Assembly: GCA_030848545.1 (NCBI GenBank)
Contig: JAVDCA010000007.1
Coordinates: 177,613 to 241,612, forward strand
Origin: Astrobacterium formosum
GTDB lineage: Bacteria; Pseudomonadota; Alphaproteobacteria; Rhizobiales; Xanthobacteraceae
Length of the DNA stretch: 64,000 bases
Direction of reading: 5' to 3'
The translations under genes were made by a program, and so were the position numbers. Numbering within the stretch: the stretch's first letter is position 1; the number at the start of each line of letters is the position of its first letter. Below, one piece after another: positions 38,815 through 48,970 of this stretch. Under the pieces are notes generated by a model. That model was not told the DNA's origin, made no database searches, and saw only the letters and a list, made by a program, of their open reading frames with translations.

Positions 38815-39993
38815 TCACGCCGCCAGACCGCCTCGCCCCTTCTTACTCACCTTATTTAGGCGCGCAACAGCGCTCCTCCAAGACTTTAGCATCGTTTCAA
38901 TGTCGTTTGTGGTGGTATTCGGCCCCAGGCTGACCCGGATGGCTCCCAAAGCAAGTTCCTTGCCGACCCCCATGGCGGCGAGGACATGGGATGGCGCCAC
39001 CTTGCCGGACGAGCAGGCCGAGCCGGACGATACCGCAATGCCGTCGAGATCGAAGGCAATCAGGGCCGTCTCGGCGGACAGGCCCGGAAGGGCAAATAGT
39101 GAGGTATTACATAACCTTTCTGCATTTGAACCGAATATGACAAGGTCCGGGGAAGCCGCGGCCAAGCCCTCCTCCAGGATCGCCCGCAGTTCCGCCATAT
39201 GGGCGCGATCCCGCGCCCCGGCAGCGGTCGCCACGGCGGCGCCGAAGCCCGCGATGGCGGCGACGTTCTCGGTGCCGGCGCGCAGCCGGCGCTCCTGGCC
39301 GCCGCCGCGCAGGAGGGGCGCGATCTGGACGTCGCCGCTGCGGCGGATGAGCGCGCCGACGCCTTTCGGGGCCCCGATCTTGTGCCCTGAAAGAGTCACA
39401 AGATCGGCTCGTAAGGTTTTGATATCGATGGGCATCCGGCCGGCCGCCTGGACCGCATCGACATGCAGGAGCCCGCCTCCGCGGTGAACCATTTCCGCGA
39501 CCGCAGCGACCGGCTGGACGACACCGGTCTCGTTGTTGGCCAGCATCACCGAGACCAATGGTCGCTCGCCCGCCGTGGCGAGGTCGTCAAGGCGCGACCC
39601 CAGCGCCACAAGATCCACGATTCCGTGCGGGCTTACCGGGATCTGCTCCACCTGAAGATCAGGAAATTGCCCACCCGCGAGGACCGACGGGTGCTCGATG
39701 GCGCTGACCAGAAGCCGCGTGCAGCCGCGGCCGGCGGGCCATTCCATGTGCGGCGTCAACGCCATGGCGTTGGCTTCGGTACCGCCCGAGGTGAATACGA
39801 CGTCGGCCGGAACCGCACCGACGAACCCCGCCACCGCCTCACGGGCCGCCTCGACCACGGCGCGGGCGGCACGGCCTTCCGCATGGATCGACGACGGATT
39901 GCCGGCGAGTTCGCACGCCGCCAGCATGGCGGCCCGGGCCTCGGCCTTTAGGGGCGCGGTCGCGTTCCAGTCGAGATAGACGCGATCCCCCAT
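38815..39993 (-). CDS. Cysteine desulfurase, NifS/IscS-like, at head of suf operon
   Basis: A 392-residue class V aminotransferase-fold enzyme. It starts GDRVYLDWNATAPL and has the PLP lysine in SGHKIGAPKGVGALI and the cysteine loop SSGSACSSGKV, which places it in group I (NifS/IscS). A second desulfurase alongside SufS in one operon is common in alphaproteobacteria. ATG 39993 fits family N-termini. ATG 40020 behind GGGG is a possible longer start. It lies 164 bases upstream of sufB on the same strand. Confidence 0.9.
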   Translation of the reverse strand: MGDRVYLDWNATAPLKAEARAAMLAACELAGNPSSIHAEGRAARAVVEAAREAVAGFVGAVPADVVFTSGGTEANAMALTPHMEWPAGRGCTRLLVSAIEHPSVLAGGQFPDLQVEQIPVSPHGIVDLVALGSRLDDLATAGERPLVSVMLANNETGVVQPVAAVAEMVHRGGGLLHVDAVQAAGRMPIDIKTLRADLVTLSGHKIGAPKGVGALIRRSGDVQIAPLLRGGGQERRLRAGTENVAAIAGFGAAVATAAGARDRAHMAELRAILEEGLAAASPDLVIFGSNAERLCNTSLFALPGLSAETALIAFDLDGIAVSSGSACSSGKVAPSHVLAAMGVGKELALGAIRVSLGPNTTTNDIETMLKSWRSAVARLNKVSKKGRGGLAA

Positions 39994-40245
39994 GGCACCG
40001 CCGAGACTGCCTGAATCCATGATCAAACCCCATAAAACCCTTGCTTTTCGCCCCTCTGCCTATGCTAGAACCTGCCGCCCGCGCCACCCGGCCCGTGCTG
40101 TCCGGCGCATGCCGCCACAATCCGTCGCCCGACTGGACCTGTCGCCACTTTGCCGGCCCGGCGTTTACGGGCACGACCCGCAGCCGCGCGCAGGATCCGG
40201 CCCGTCAAGACGCGTCGCCGGCGCGCCGATCGAGGTTTTATAAAC

Positions 40246-40926
40246 ATGCCCGAGGTCATCTTCACCGGTTCGGCAGGACGGATCGAGGGTCGTTACCATC
40301 CCGCCAAGGTCAAGAACGCACCCATTGCCATCGTACTGCATCCGCATCCTCAGTTCGGCGGCACGATGAACCATCAGATCATTTACCAGATCTACTACGC
40401 TTTCGTGCACCGCCACTTCGCGGTTCTGCGGTTCAATTTCCGCGGCGTCGGCCGGAGCCAGGGTTCTTTCGACCATGGCCAGGGCGAGCTTGCCGATGCG
40501 GCATCCGCCCTCGACTGGGCTCAGACCATCAACCCGGAGGCGCGCTCGTGCTGGATCGCCGGCTTCTCGTTCGGGGCCTGGATCGGCATGCAGCTTCTGA
40601 TGCGCCGGCCCGAAATCGAGGGCTTTATTTCCATTGCCCCGCCGGCCAACCTCTACGACTTCTCCTTTCTGGCGCCCTGCCCGTCCTCCGGCCTGATCAT
40701 TCACGGCGACAAGGACGCGGTGGTGCCCCCCAAGGACGTCACCACTCTGGTGGAGAAGCTCAAGACCCAGAAGGGCATCGTCATCGAGCAGCGGGTCGTG
40801 CCGGGCGCCAACCACTTCTTCGACGGCAAGATCGAACCGCTGATGCAGTCCATCAGCGGCTATCTGGACAAGCGCCTCGCCAATATCGAGCCGCGCCCCG
40901 AGCCGAAGGGACGAAGGACCGGCTGA
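40246..40926 (+). CDS. Alpha/beta hydrolase (COG2945-like)
   Basis: A 226-residue serine hydrolase fold. The N-terminal LHPHPQFGGTMNH loop, the nucleophile elbow GFSFGAW with its Ser, the acid in IHGDKDAVVP and the His in GANHFFDGK give a full triad. GAGG lies 10 bases before ATG 40246, which is chosen over a longer frame. It is divergent from the desulfurase gene. These proteins are widespread in alphaproteobacteria and substrate is unknown. Confidence 0.85.
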   Translation: MPEVIFTGSAGRIEGRYHPAKVKNAPIAIVLHPHPQFGGTMNHQIIYQIYYAFVHRHFAVLRFNFRGVGRSQGSFDHGQGELADAASALDWAQTINPEARSCWIAGFSFGAWIGMQLLMRRPEIEGFISIAPPANLYDFSFLAPCPSSGLIIHGDKDAVVPPKDVTTLVEKLKTQKGIVIEQRVVPGANHFFDGKIEPLMQSISGYLDKRLANIEPRPEPKGRRTG

Positions 40927-40974
40927 CGTATACGGGCTAGCATCGGCTCTGCCCGCAACGACCAACCTATCCTT

Positions 40975-41061
40975 CGTCATGCCCGGCCTTGTGCCAGGCA
41001 TCCACGTCTTGGCCGCGCGGCTGCAAAGACGTGGATGGCCGGGACAAGCCCGGCCATGACG
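40975..41061. repeat. Dispersed palindromic intergenic repeat, likely bidirectional terminator
   Basis: Two 36-base arms (40975-41010 and 41026-41061) are nearly perfect reverse complements around a 15-base loop. The left arm begins CGTCATGCCCGGCCTTGTGC and the right arm ends CCCGGCCATGACG. Elements with this wording recur between genes in Bradyrhizobium/Rhodopseudomonas-type genomes. It lies exactly between two convergent genes, where the hairpin could end both transcripts. Confidence 0.85.
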
Positions 41062-41083
41062 AGCTAGAACGGACCGGCGGCCA

Positions 41084-42517
41084 TCACCCGTTCATCAGCG
41101 TCACGAACTTGGTGTTGAGATAGGCCTCGATGGCGTCGGCGCCACCTTCGCTGCCGTAGCCCGAATCCTTGATGCCGCCGAACGGCACCTCGGGCAGCGC
41201 CAGTCCGTGGTGATTGATGGACACCATGCCGGATTCGATCGCGCCGCCGAGGGCGGCGGCGGTCTTCTGCGAGCGCGTATAGGCGTAGGCCGCGAGCCCG
41301 TAGGGCAGCCGGTTCGCCTCCGCAACGGCTTCGTTGAAATCCTCGAACGGCGCCATCACGGCCACTGGCCCGAACGGCTCTTCGTTCATGATACGGGCTT
41401 CGTACGGCACGTTGGTGAGCACGGTGGGTTCGTAGAAATATCCCTTGTTACCCATGCGCCGGCCACCGGTCTCGACCGCCGCCCCATGGGCGACGGCGTC
41501 GCCGACCAGGGCTTCCATGGCATCGAGCCGGCGCGCATGGGCGAGCGGGCCCATGCGCACGCCCTCCTGAAAACCGTCGCCCACCTTGAGCTTCTTGGCG
41601 GCGGCGACGAATTTGCCGACGAAGTCTTCGTAGACGGGCTTCTGGATCAGGAAGCGCGTCGGCGCCACGCAGACCTGGCCGGCATTGCGGAACTTGTTGG
41701 CGGACAGGACCTTCACCGCCACGTCCACATCGGCGTCCGCGAACACGATCGCGGGCGCGTGGCCGCCGAGTTCCATGGTGACGCGCTTCATATGCGCACC
41801 CGCCATGCTGGCGAGCTCCTTGCCGACCGCCGTCGAGCCCGTGAAGGAGATCTTGCGGATCACCGGGTGCGGGATCAGGTAGCGCGAAATCTCGCTCGGC
41901 ACACCAAAGACGAGGTTGAGGACGCCGGCCGGCAGCCCGGCGTCCTTGAACGCATCGACGAGCGCGGCGCACGAAGCCGGGGTCTCCTCCGGCCCCTTGA
42001 TGACGACCGAGCAGCCGGCGGCGAGTGCCGCCGAGAGCTTGCGCACCGCCTGGTTGATGGGAAAATTCCACGGCGTAAACGCCGCGACGGGACCGACCGG
42101 CTCCTTGAGCTCGAGCTGGTAGACGCCGTCCGCCCGCGGCGGGATGGTGCGGCCATAGGCACGCCGCGCCTCCTCGGCGAACCAGTCGATGATTTCGGCG
42201 CCCAAAAGGGTCTCGCCCTTGGCTTCGGCGACCGGCTTGCCCTGTTCGAGGGTCATCAGGCGCGCGACATCGTCGGCCCGGCCGCGCAGGATGTCGGCGG
42301 CCTTGCGCATCAACCGGTAGCGTTCGTGGGCCGAAACCTTCTTCCAGGCCGCAAAGCCCTTATGGGCGGCGGCGAGCGCGGCATCGAGATCGGCCTTCTC
42401 GGCATGGGCGACGGTGCCTATCGCCTCGCCGGTCGCCGGGTTGAGGACCGTCAGAGTCTTGCCGGCCGCGGCCGACCGCCAGGCGCCGTCGATGAAAAGC
42501 TCAACATTCGCGTACAT
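41084..42517 (-). CDS. gabD: NAD(P)-dependent aldehyde dehydrogenase (succinate-semialdehyde dehydrogenase type)
   Basis: A 477-residue enzyme. The coenzyme and substrate motifs are [10 protein letters not shown], the Glu in [14 protein letters not shown] and the catalytic Cys in [14 protein letters not shown]. It closely resembles succinate-semialdehyde dehydrogenases, although other semialdehydes are possible. AGGAGA lies 7-8 bases before ATG 42517, so the longer frame is rejected. No GABA aminotransferase is adjacent. Confidence 0.85.
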   Translation of the reverse strand: MYANVELFIDGAWRSAAAGKTLTVLNPATGEAIGTVAHAEKADLDAALAAAHKGFAAWKKVSAHERYRLMRKAADILRGRADDVARLMTLEQGKPVAEAKGETLLGAEIIDWFAEEARRAYGRTIPPRADGVYQLELKEPVGPVAAFTPWNFPINQAVRKLSAALAAGCSVVIKGPEETPASCAALVDAFKDAGLPAGVLNLVFGVPSEISRYLIPHPVIRKISFTGSTAVGKELASMAGAHMKRVTMELGGHAPAIVFADADVDVAVKVLSANKFRNAGQVCVAPTRFLIQKPVYEDFVGKFVAAAKKLKVGDGFQEGVRMGPLAHARRLDAMEALVGDAVAHGAAVETGGRRMGNKGYFYEPTVLTNVPYEARIMNEEPFGPVAVMAPFEDFNEAVAEANRLPYGLAAYAYTRSQKTAAALGGAIESGMVSINHHGLALPEVPFGGIKDSGYGSEGGADAIEAYLNTKFVTLMNG

Positions 42518-42766
42518 CCAGCCGTCTCCTAAAGGGGTCCGCAGCGGCGACGGGCGCGCCGGGGGTGTCGGACATGTATGGCTTCTGGCCCGATAAGGAA
42601 ATATCCCAATGGCCTTCCGGACCCATGAGCCGTCGCCTGGAGGTCTCGACCCTGCCGGTCTTCCCATTTCCGGCCGCGGTTTTCATCCCCGGCCGGACCT
42701 GATACATGAGCCGCCTCTGATCAGAAGCCGGCCCCGGGCCGGCAAGAACAAAGCCGAACCAAGCCG

Positions 42767-44020
42767 ATGAGCGACTTCAAGTCCGATTTCCTCCATGTTT
42801 TGTCGACCCGCGGTTTCATCCATCAGGTCTCCGAGCCGGAGGCGCTCGACGATCTCGCGCGCACGTCGCGCATCACCGCCTATATCGGCTACGACTGCAC
42901 GGCGCCTTCGTTGCATATCGGCCATCTGCTGCCGACCATGATGCTCTACTGGCTACAGCAGACCGGCCACCGGCCGATCGCGCTGATGGGCGGCGGCACC
43001 ACCCGGGTCGGCGATCCGTCCGGCAAGGACGAGAGCCGCAAGGTCCTGAGCAGCGAAATCATCAACGAGAACCTCGTCAGCATCCGCAAGACTTTCTCGA
43101 AATTCCTCAAGTTCGAGAGCGATGGCGGCAACGCCGTCATGGCCAACAATGCCGACTGGCTGAATACGCTCAACTACATCGACTTCCTGCGCGATGTCGG
43201 CCGCTACTTCTCGGTCAATCGCATGCTCGCCTTCGACTCCGTGAAACTGCGGCTCGAGCGCCAGCACGAGCTCTCTTTCCTCGAATTCAACTACATGATC
43301 CTGCAAGCCTACGATTTCGCGGAACTGAACAAGCGTTACGGCTGCACGTTGCAGATGGGCGGCTCCGATCAGTGGGGCAACATCGTCAACGGCATCGATC
43401 TCGGCCGGCGCCTCAACAATGCTCGTCTGTTCGCGCTCACGGCGCCGCTGATCACCACCGCGTCGGGCGCCAAGATGGGCAAGACCGCCGCGGGCGCGGT
43501 ATGGCTCAATGCCGATCTGCTCAGCCCCTACGACTACTGGCAATTCTGGCGCAATACCGAGGACGGCGACGTCGTCCGGTTCCTCAAGCTGTTCACCATC
43601 CTGCCGCTCGAGGAGGTGACACGCCTCGCCGCGTTGCAGGGCGGAGAGATCAACGAAGCCAAGAAGGTTCTCGCCACCGAGGCGACCGCGCTGATGCACG
43701 GCCGCGCCAGCGCCGAACAGGCCGCCGACACTGCGCAAAAGACCTTCGAGCAGGGCGCGCTGGCCGAAAACCTGCCGACCGTCGAAGTGCCGCGCGCCGA
43801 GCTGGACACCGGGCTCGGCGTCCTAACGGCCTTCGTCACGGCCGGCCTCGTCGCCTCGAACGGCGAGGCGCGCCGCCAGATCAAGGCCGGCGGGCTGAAG
43901 ATCAACGACGCGACGATCACCGACGAGAAGACGACCCTGACGACAGGCGCTCTCACTCCGCAAGGCGTGATCAAGCTGTCCCTCGGCAAGAAGAAGCACG
44001 TCCTCATCAAGCCGGTCTGA
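42767..44020 (+). CDS. tyrS: Tyrosyl-tRNA synthetase
   Basis: A 417-residue class I synthetase. The HIGH motif is [22 protein letters not shown] follows, the Tyr/tRNA motif is [12 protein letters not shown], and the KMSKS loop reads AKMGKT. A C-terminal S4 domain starts near residue 345 ([17 protein letters not shown]). It ends in a strong terminator, and no T-box or leader peptide is seen in the 249-base gap upstream. Confidence 0.96.
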   Translation: MSDFKSDFLHVLSTRGFIHQVSEPEALDDLARTSRITAYIGYDCTAPSLHIGHLLPTMMLYWLQQTGHRPIALMGGGTTRVGDPSGKDESRKVLSSEIINENLVSIRKTFSKFLKFESDGGNAVMANNADWLNTLNYIDFLRDVGRYFSVNRMLAFDSVKLRLERQHELSFLEFNYMILQAYDFAELNKRYGCTLQMGGSDQWGNIVNGIDLGRRLNNARLFALTAPLITTASGAKMGKTAAGAVWLNADLLSPYDYWQFWRNTEDGDVVRFLKLFTILPLEEVTRLAALQGGEINEAKKVLATEATALMHGRASAEQAADTAQKTFEQGALAENLPTVEVPRAELDTGLGVLTAFVTAGLVASNGEARRQIKAGGLKINDATITDEKTTLTTGALTPQGVIKLSLGKKKHVLIKPV

Positions 44021-44036
44021 GACTCTGTGTCTTCCA

Positions 44037-44087
44037 GCCGCGCCGCGCGCCCGCGCGCGCCGAATCGCGGCGCGGCGCGTTGTTTTT
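44037..44087 (+). terminator. tyrS terminator
   Basis: GCCGCGCCGCG (44037-44047) pairs perfectly with CGCGGCGCGGC (44066-44076). A GCG and a TTGTTTTT tract follow. It begins 16 bases after the tyrS stop. Confidence 0.8.
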
Positions 44088-44718
44088 GCGCTGTTGGCTA
44101 TTGCAAGTAATAAGTCACGAATGCCGTATAGGTGTGCCTCCGGGTATGCAGGCACATTCAAGTCCCAATAATACTCGTCGTCAGGGCAGACGATTCGCGT
44201 CTTCTCCGCGACGATCATTTTTTCGCGCAGGCCGCTCATGCGGAATACGGTGTGCGCCGCCTTCGTTCACATGGCCGAGCTGCGCGCCGAGGCGTTGCGG
44301 GGTCTGCGAGCCCTTGCGCCCACCGCTCCCGGATTTCTGGCCGAAGAGCTGTTCGACGCCGAACGCCAATTGAAATACCGGCAGCTGTGCTTGGCTTCCT
44401 GCAGAACAGAGACCTGCCGGCACCAGTGCAGGCTCTACGAGTCCTTGCCGGGTACGGAAGCCGAGGTGCCGTTACGGCCTGCGGCCTAGACATTCGTGGC
44501 CGGTAAGTGGTTTTCGGTACATTGCCTGCCGGCGATGAAGCCGCGTTTACATAAGCGGACGAAAACACATCGCGGTGCGCCATTGGGCCGGTTGACATTT
44601 GGACCCGCGATGCAACGATCCGCTCCGAGCGGGCCGGGCCACATGCGACAGCCGAGACTTTGCGTCTCGGCCGGCTCCATCGCACCGACCGCCATCAACC
44701 GGACTTTCGAGGGTCGAT
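44088..44718. other. Region between tyrS and the lone Bug gene
   Basis: About 630 bases of less GC-rich sequence. Two uncertain frames start back to back at 44238/44239. The plus one is listed separately. The minus one (43823-44239) runs through the tyrS terminator and 3' end and is not supported. The remainder (44490-44718) shows nothing beyond the ribosome-binding site of the next gene. Confidence 0.3.
44238..44489 (+). CDS. Possible small Cys-containing protein, uncertain
   Basis: An 83-residue frame with no recognised family and no clear ribosome-binding site. The middle is helical (MAELRAEALRGLRAL), and four cysteines cluster in LCLASCRTETCRHQCR, spaced as if for a metal or disulfides. 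It stands alone in a 600-base gap between tyrS and a Bug gene. Coding status is doubtful. Confidence 0.25.
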   Translation: MRNTVCAAFVHMAELRAEALRGLRALAPTAPGFLAEELFDAERQLKYRQLCLASCRTETCRHQCRLYESLPGTEAEVPLRPAA

Positions 44719-45720
44719 ATGCAGAAAACCAAACTGGCCGCCGCCGCGGCCTTGTCGATACTGGCAAGCGTGTCGTTGGCGACGGCGCAACAGTTTCCCA
44801 CGCGCGATCTCGCCGGCTCCATCATGTGGGGCGCCGGCGGCGCCATGGACGTGGTGTCGCGCGCCATCACGCCGCTGGTCGAGCCGCATCTCGGCAAGGC
44901 GATCATTCTGACCAACCGCACCGGCGGCACCGGTGCCATCGCCACCATCTACGTGAACTCACGCCCGGCGGACGGCTACAACCTCCTCTACGGCGCCGAG
45001 AACCCGCAGCTCTACAAGGTGCTCGGCCTCGCCGAGATCGACTATGGCGAGTTCTATGCCGTCAACATTCTCGCCCGCAGCGTCGGCGTCATCGTGGTGC
45101 GTGCGGATTCGCCGTGGAAAACCCTCAAGGAGCTCATCGAAGACGCCAAGAAGCGCCCGGGCGTGGTCAAGATGGGGACCACCGGCGTCGGCGGACTGCC
45201 GCACACGGTCGGTTCGATGCTGAAGTCGCTGATCAAGTTCGACGTCACCCAGGTGCCGTTCGACGGCGAAGGTCCGAGCATCACCGCGCTGCTCGGCGGC
45301 CATGTGGATTTCGTTCCGGTCGGCGTCGGTGCCGCCGCCGAACACGTCAAGTCGGGCCGGGTCAGGGCCCTTTCGGTGGTCAACTCCGAGCCGATCCCGG
45401 CGTTGCCGAACGTGACGCCGATCACCGCCGAATATCCGGAGTTCTCCAAATACCTGCCGTGGGGTCCGTTCTACGGCGTGTTCGTCAAGCGCGACACGCC
45501 GGACGCGGTCAAGAAGGTGCTGACCGAGGCGTTCCGCAAGGGCGCGGAAAACCCCAAGTTCAAGGAGATCATGGAGTCGCGCGGCAACGTGATGATGAAC
45601 ATCTCCGGCGACGAGGCCGCGAAGTTCACCACGAAGTGGCGTTCGGTCTCCTCATGGGTGCTGCAGGACGCCGGCGCGGCGAAGATCTCGCCGGACAAGC
45701 TCGGCATTCCGAAGCCCTGA
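44719..45720 (+). CDS. Bug-family (TctC-like) periplasmic binding protein, no transporter partner
   Basis: A 333-residue binding protein. The signal peptide is MQKTKLAAAAALSILASVSL..., cleaved near TAQQFP. Then come the Bug positions IMWGAGGAMDVVSRAI and NRTGGTGAIATIYVNSRPADGYN. GAGGG lies 5 bases before the ATG at 44719. No TctA or TctB is next to it. It may share the permease encoded at 20-22 kb or act as a sensor, as many orphan Bug proteins do. It is followed by a strong terminator. Confidence 0.88.
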   Translation: MQKTKLAAAAALSILASVSLATAQQFPTRDLAGSIMWGAGGAMDVVSRAITPLVEPHLGKAIILTNRTGGTGAIATIYVNSRPADGYNLLYGAENPQLYKVLGLAEIDYGEFYAVNILARSVGVIVVRADSPWKTLKELIEDAKKRPGVVKMGTTGVGGLPHTVGSMLKSLIKFDVTQVPFDGEGPSITALLGGHVDFVPVGVGAAAEHVKSGRVRALSVVNSEPIPALPNVTPITAEYPEFSKYLPWGPFYGVFVKRDTPDAVKKVLTEAFRKGAENPKFKEIMESRGNVMMNISGDEAAKFTTKWRSVSSWVLQDAGAAKISPDKLGIPKP

Positions 45721-45747
45721 CGGCTCGAAAACCAGCCGAAAAGTCGC

Positions 45748-45776
45748 GGCCCCGGGGTTTACCCCCGGGGCCTTTT
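45748..45776 (+). terminator. Intrinsic terminator of the lone Bug gene
   Basis: A perfect 10-bp stem GGCCCCGGGG (45748-45757)/CCCCGGGGCC (45763-45772) with a 5-base loop is followed by TTTT. It lies 27 bases past the stop and just before the end of the convergent oxidoreductase gene. Confidence 0.9.
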
Positions 45777-45790
45777 CACGCCCGGACCAT

Positions 45791-46840
45791 TCACTGCGGC
45801 GTTGCGAGCCGCACCGGCTCGCCCCTCTGGGCGGACGCGACGATCGCACGCGTGACGTCGAGCGAACGCGCGCCGTCCTCGACCGACGCGACGGGCGTCT
45901 CCTCGCCGCGGATCACGGCGCCGAAGTGGCGAATCTGCTCCACATAGACGTCGATGAAGCGCGCCTTGACCCGGCTCGACGCCGGCGCCCCGTGCCAGTC
46001 GCACCTCCCACCGTCGCGGGCGCGCCAGAACACCAGGTTGGGGAATTCAAGCGAACCTTCCGTGCCCATGAACCGCATGGTGTTCTCGCCCGTGTAGGCG
46101 ACCTGCAGGCTCTCGCCGGTCGCCATCTCGAAGCTCCATGGCGACACGGCGGTATCGGAGATGAGCGCGGTCGCCAGCGCGCCGTTCGCAAAGCCGAGCA
46201 CGACCGCCGCACTGTCCTCGACCGCGAAGCCCCTCACCGCATTGCTGGCCCGCGTCGTCACCTCGGTGATTTCACCGCAGATGAAGCGCAGGAGATCGAC
46301 CTCGTGGACGAGATTGTTCATCAGCGGCCCGGCCCCGGGGGCGCGCCGCCAGTCGGGAACAAAATAGTCATCCGACTTCAGTGTGACCCACACCACCGTG
46401 GCGCCGACCAGCCGGCCGATGCCGCCCTCGGCGAGGATGCGGCGGGCTTCGCGCACGGCCGGATAGTAGCGGCGGTGATGTCCCACCAGGGCGACGATGC
46501 CGGCCTTGCGGGCCGCCTCGACGATGGCCCAGCTCGCCTGGTGGGAATCCGCCAGCGGCTTCTCCACCAGCACGTGAATGCCCGCCTCTGCGCAGGCCAA
46601 CGCGTCCGCCAGGTGGTGCTGCGTCGGCGTCGCCACCACCATGGCGTCCGGCCGCTCGGCGGCAATCAATTCGGCGACCGACTGGTAGTGCGGCACACCG
46701 ATCGAACCGGCGAGACCGGCCACCGCCGGATCGGGATCGGCGATCCCTACCAGAAGGCATCCCGGGCTCGTCCGCACAACATCCACATGGCGACGACCGA
46801 TCAGGCCGCAACCTGCCACACCCATTCGCAACGACTGCAT
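45791..46840 (-). CDS. Gfo/Idh/MocA family oxidoreductase
   Basis: A 349-residue NAD(P)-dependent oxidoreductase. The N-terminal Rossmann motif is MGVAGCGLIGRRHVDVV, and the family signature with catalytic Lys is HVLVEKPLADS. The C-terminal half has NLVHEVDLLRFICGE, a typical substrate-domain His motif. Sugars, inositols or other polyols are usual substrates. GGAAG lies about 9 bases before ATG 46840. It is convergent with the Bug gene and not obviously in an operon. Confidence 0.88.
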   Translation of the reverse strand: MQSLRMGVAGCGLIGRRHVDVVRTSPGCLLVGIADPDPAVAGLAGSIGVPHYQSVAELIAAERPDAMVVATPTQHHLADALACAEAGIHVLVEKPLADSHQASWAIVEAARKAGIVALVGHHRRYYPAVREARRILAEGGIGRLVGATVVWVTLKSDDYFVPDWRRAPGAGPLMNNLVHEVDLLRFICGEITEVTTRASNAVRGFAVEDSAAVVLGFANGALATALISDTAVSPWSFEMATGESLQVAYTGENTMRFMGTEGSLEFPNLVFWRARDGGRCDWHGAPASSRVKARFIDVYVEQIRHFGAVIRGEETPVASVEDGARSLDVTRAIVASAQRGEPVRLATPQ

Positions 46841-47371
46841 GGTTCGAACTTCCGACACGCTCACGACCGGCGAGCAGGTAGGACCGCCGCAGGCGCGCGT
46901 CAATGATCCAGGCGTCAGGCGCTGCGAACGTGGCGTTCAGGGCCATGCGTCATTCCCGTGTTTTTCAAAAACGGACATCGCGGGGGCCGCAACCACGCGG
47001 AGAGGAATATCATGATCGCGCGCCGGCTAGACGACCGCCCGCATCGGACCGATATTCGCTTCCCCGAACGTCTCGATCGTCTCCTATATCAGCCTTGACG
47101 CTTGATACATTCACAGTCATTGCGCGGCGCGGCGAGCCCGGCATCTGCGACCGCAGCGCTACGGAATATGGATCCCGGACTCCCTCGTTGCGCTCGGGTC
47201 CCGGAACTACGGAGAACCGCTGCCCAGGAAAATGCCGAGGGTAGGAATCCGACCAAACATCTAATTCAAACTGACGACATACCGGACCACGCTTCGCCCA
47301 GCCATTCGTGCGCGGCCGGCAAGGAGAAGACCCAACCGCGATATTGATCTGACGTGGCCGCCGCACTGTTG
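46841..47371. other. Gene-poor region before the secreted orphan
   Basis: No supported gene in about 530 bases. A direct repeat TCCCGGA flanks a short stretch around 47172-47212, reminiscent of a decayed dispersed repeat. Base composition is more mixed than in the flanking genes, which fits an accessory patch together with the next gene. Confidence 0.35.
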
Positions 47372-48970
47372 TTAGGAAGGTGCATTCTTCACGCAGCCCG
47401 GGTTCGCCTTCAGGATGTTATCGCGAAAACGTTCCTCAAAGACGAGCTTTTTGATATGCAGTGGCTCAGTCACTTTCGCAGGCGCGAACAGCACGTGCAC
47501 ACCGAACAACGTCGACTTGCCGAAATCGAGTTCGTCATTTGCGCTGGCTTTGGCGGCGACGACCATCACGGCGGAATCGATGTTAGGGTCGTAAATTCGA
47601 AGCGTCGCGCCCGGCTGGTCACGCTTAGTGCGCTGCGCGCACAGCCAGCGGATGATGCCACCACTTCTTAGCTTGGCCAGAACGTCCTCGCGTATAAGGT
47701 CAGCCGAGTCCTTAGGCGGACCGGGCAGCATCAAATTGAGAGCCCTGTAGTCCGTGGTTCTATCCTCTATGACGATATTCGGTAGAAAGGCATCGAGCAG
47801 GTGCGCCAACTGTCCACCGATGAGGCCTTGCCCGCGCAGATGCCTCCCAAGCGCATCAAGAAAGATGTCGATCTCGTCGGCGAGCTTGGTCCGCGTATGC
47901 GGCTGGTCGGACGCCGCCTGAATGGGAAGAAAATTGTCGATGTCCTCCTGTTTGATTTGGAGTTTTTCGATCGCCGCAATGGGAGAGTTCTTCCTATTTA
48001 GGAGATCCAACGCTGCCAAAGCGGTCGCGCGATCGTCGATGCACTTGACTATTTTCTCTCGTGTCGCGCCGCTTGCTTGCAACATCCGTTTATAAAGCAG
48101 GAAGCCGATATCGGTGTCGTCGCGAATGCCAGACGAGAAATACATTTGCTTGGTCTGCTGGCATCGTTGCCGCAGGTCGTCATCGTTGCCATCGAGCGAA
48201 ATCGCCGTCGCCGCCGCCGCGGTCTGATAGGCACTCAGGAACTTGGTCTTATTGCTCTTCACGAGTCCGACAACAGGCGTCACCGTAAGGGTGAGCCAAG
48301 CAACCCGCGTGCCGGAGTGGTCATAGGCCGTAACGGAGTTCTTTCCAACCTTGAGCTCCTTAGGTGGGTCGACTTTGCCGGAGGCATCGACTTTGAAGGC
48401 ATTTTGGAAATCGGAAAATGCTTGGACCAAATCCTTGACTCGATTAACGCTGTTATCGAACTCTGGTGGCTTGGTCAGGCGCACCATTGGGTAAACAGCG
48501 GATGCCCCGGTGATGATGGCCCCAGCAACCGTACCGACAAATTGGCTCAGGTTTTTTTCGTCCGTGTTGCCGGTTTTTCCGGCGAGCATGTAAGTCTCGG
48601 CGCCGCTGATGAAGAACTGGCCGGGGCATGTCGCCTTCGCGATCGGTTCGGTCCAGGCTGGCTTGACCCTGTAACTGATGACAACGGGGTTGAACACAAC
48701 GGCGCTCGTCGCAGTCCCCGGTGTCGCCGCCGCGTTCTGGGATTTCAGCTCGACGCCAAAATTGGTAGCGATTTCAAGGAATATGCCCGGCCCATAGAGG
48801 TCGCTGGTATAACGCCGGAGCCGCGACTGATCATATCCACAATCGTAATCGACAACGTACAGCTTAGTCTCACCTAGGGCCCCGCCTGTTCCTTGCGTTA
48901 TCTTGACGAAATTTTCGGCCGACGCTGCCGAATTAAACGTAAGCAGTACCGCGATAAATCCCCACTTCAT
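47372..48970 (-). CDS. Secreted orphan protein, unknown function
   Basis: A 532-residue protein with a signal peptide (MKWGFIAVLLTFNSAASA). No domain is recognised. It has a likely beta-rich N-terminal half (to about residue 250), then a helical, charged part with AISLDGNDDDLRQRCQQTKQMYFSSG and a C-terminal LFGVHVLFAPAKVTEPLH. GGGAGGGG lies 5 bases before ATG 48970, which fixes the start over an upstream ATG. Codon use and composition are visibly less GC-biased than the neighbours, and non-coding DNA flanks both sides. Horizontal gain is plausible. Confidence 0.7.
   Translation of the reverse strand: MKWGFIAVLLTFNSAASAENFVKITQGTGGALGETKLYVVDYDCGYDQSRLRRYTSDLYGPGIFLEIATNFGVELKSQNAAATPGTATSAVVFNPVVISYRVKPAWTEPIAKATCPGQFFISGAETYMLAGKTGNTDEKNLSQFVGTVAGAIITGASAVYPMVRLTKPPEFDNSVNRVKDLVQAFSDFQNAFKVDASGKVDPPKELKVGKNSVTAYDHSGTRVAWLTLTVTPVVGLVKSNKTKFLSAYQTAAAATAISLDGNDDDLRQRCQQTKQMYFSSGIRDDTDIGFLLYKRMLQASGATREKIVKCIDDRATALAALDLLNRKNSPIAAIEKLQIKQEDIDNFLPIQAASDQPHTRTKLADEIDIFLDALGRHLRGQGLIGGQLAHLLDAFLPNIVIEDRTTDYRALNLMLPGPPKDSADLIREDVLAKLRSGGIIRWLCAQRTKRDQPGATLRIYDPNIDSAVMVVAAKASANDELDFGKSTLFGVHVLFAPAKVTEPLHIKKLVFEERFRDNILKANPGCVKNAPS

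Noticed and set aside
43823..44239. Minus-strand frame of 138 codons near the tyrS end
   Set aside because: It reads through the tyrS terminator and 200 bases of tyrS coding sequence, and has no ribosome-binding site.
46903..47366. Short frames on both strands before the secreted orphan
   Set aside because: No ribosome-binding sites, no conserved-looking composition, and mutually overlapping.
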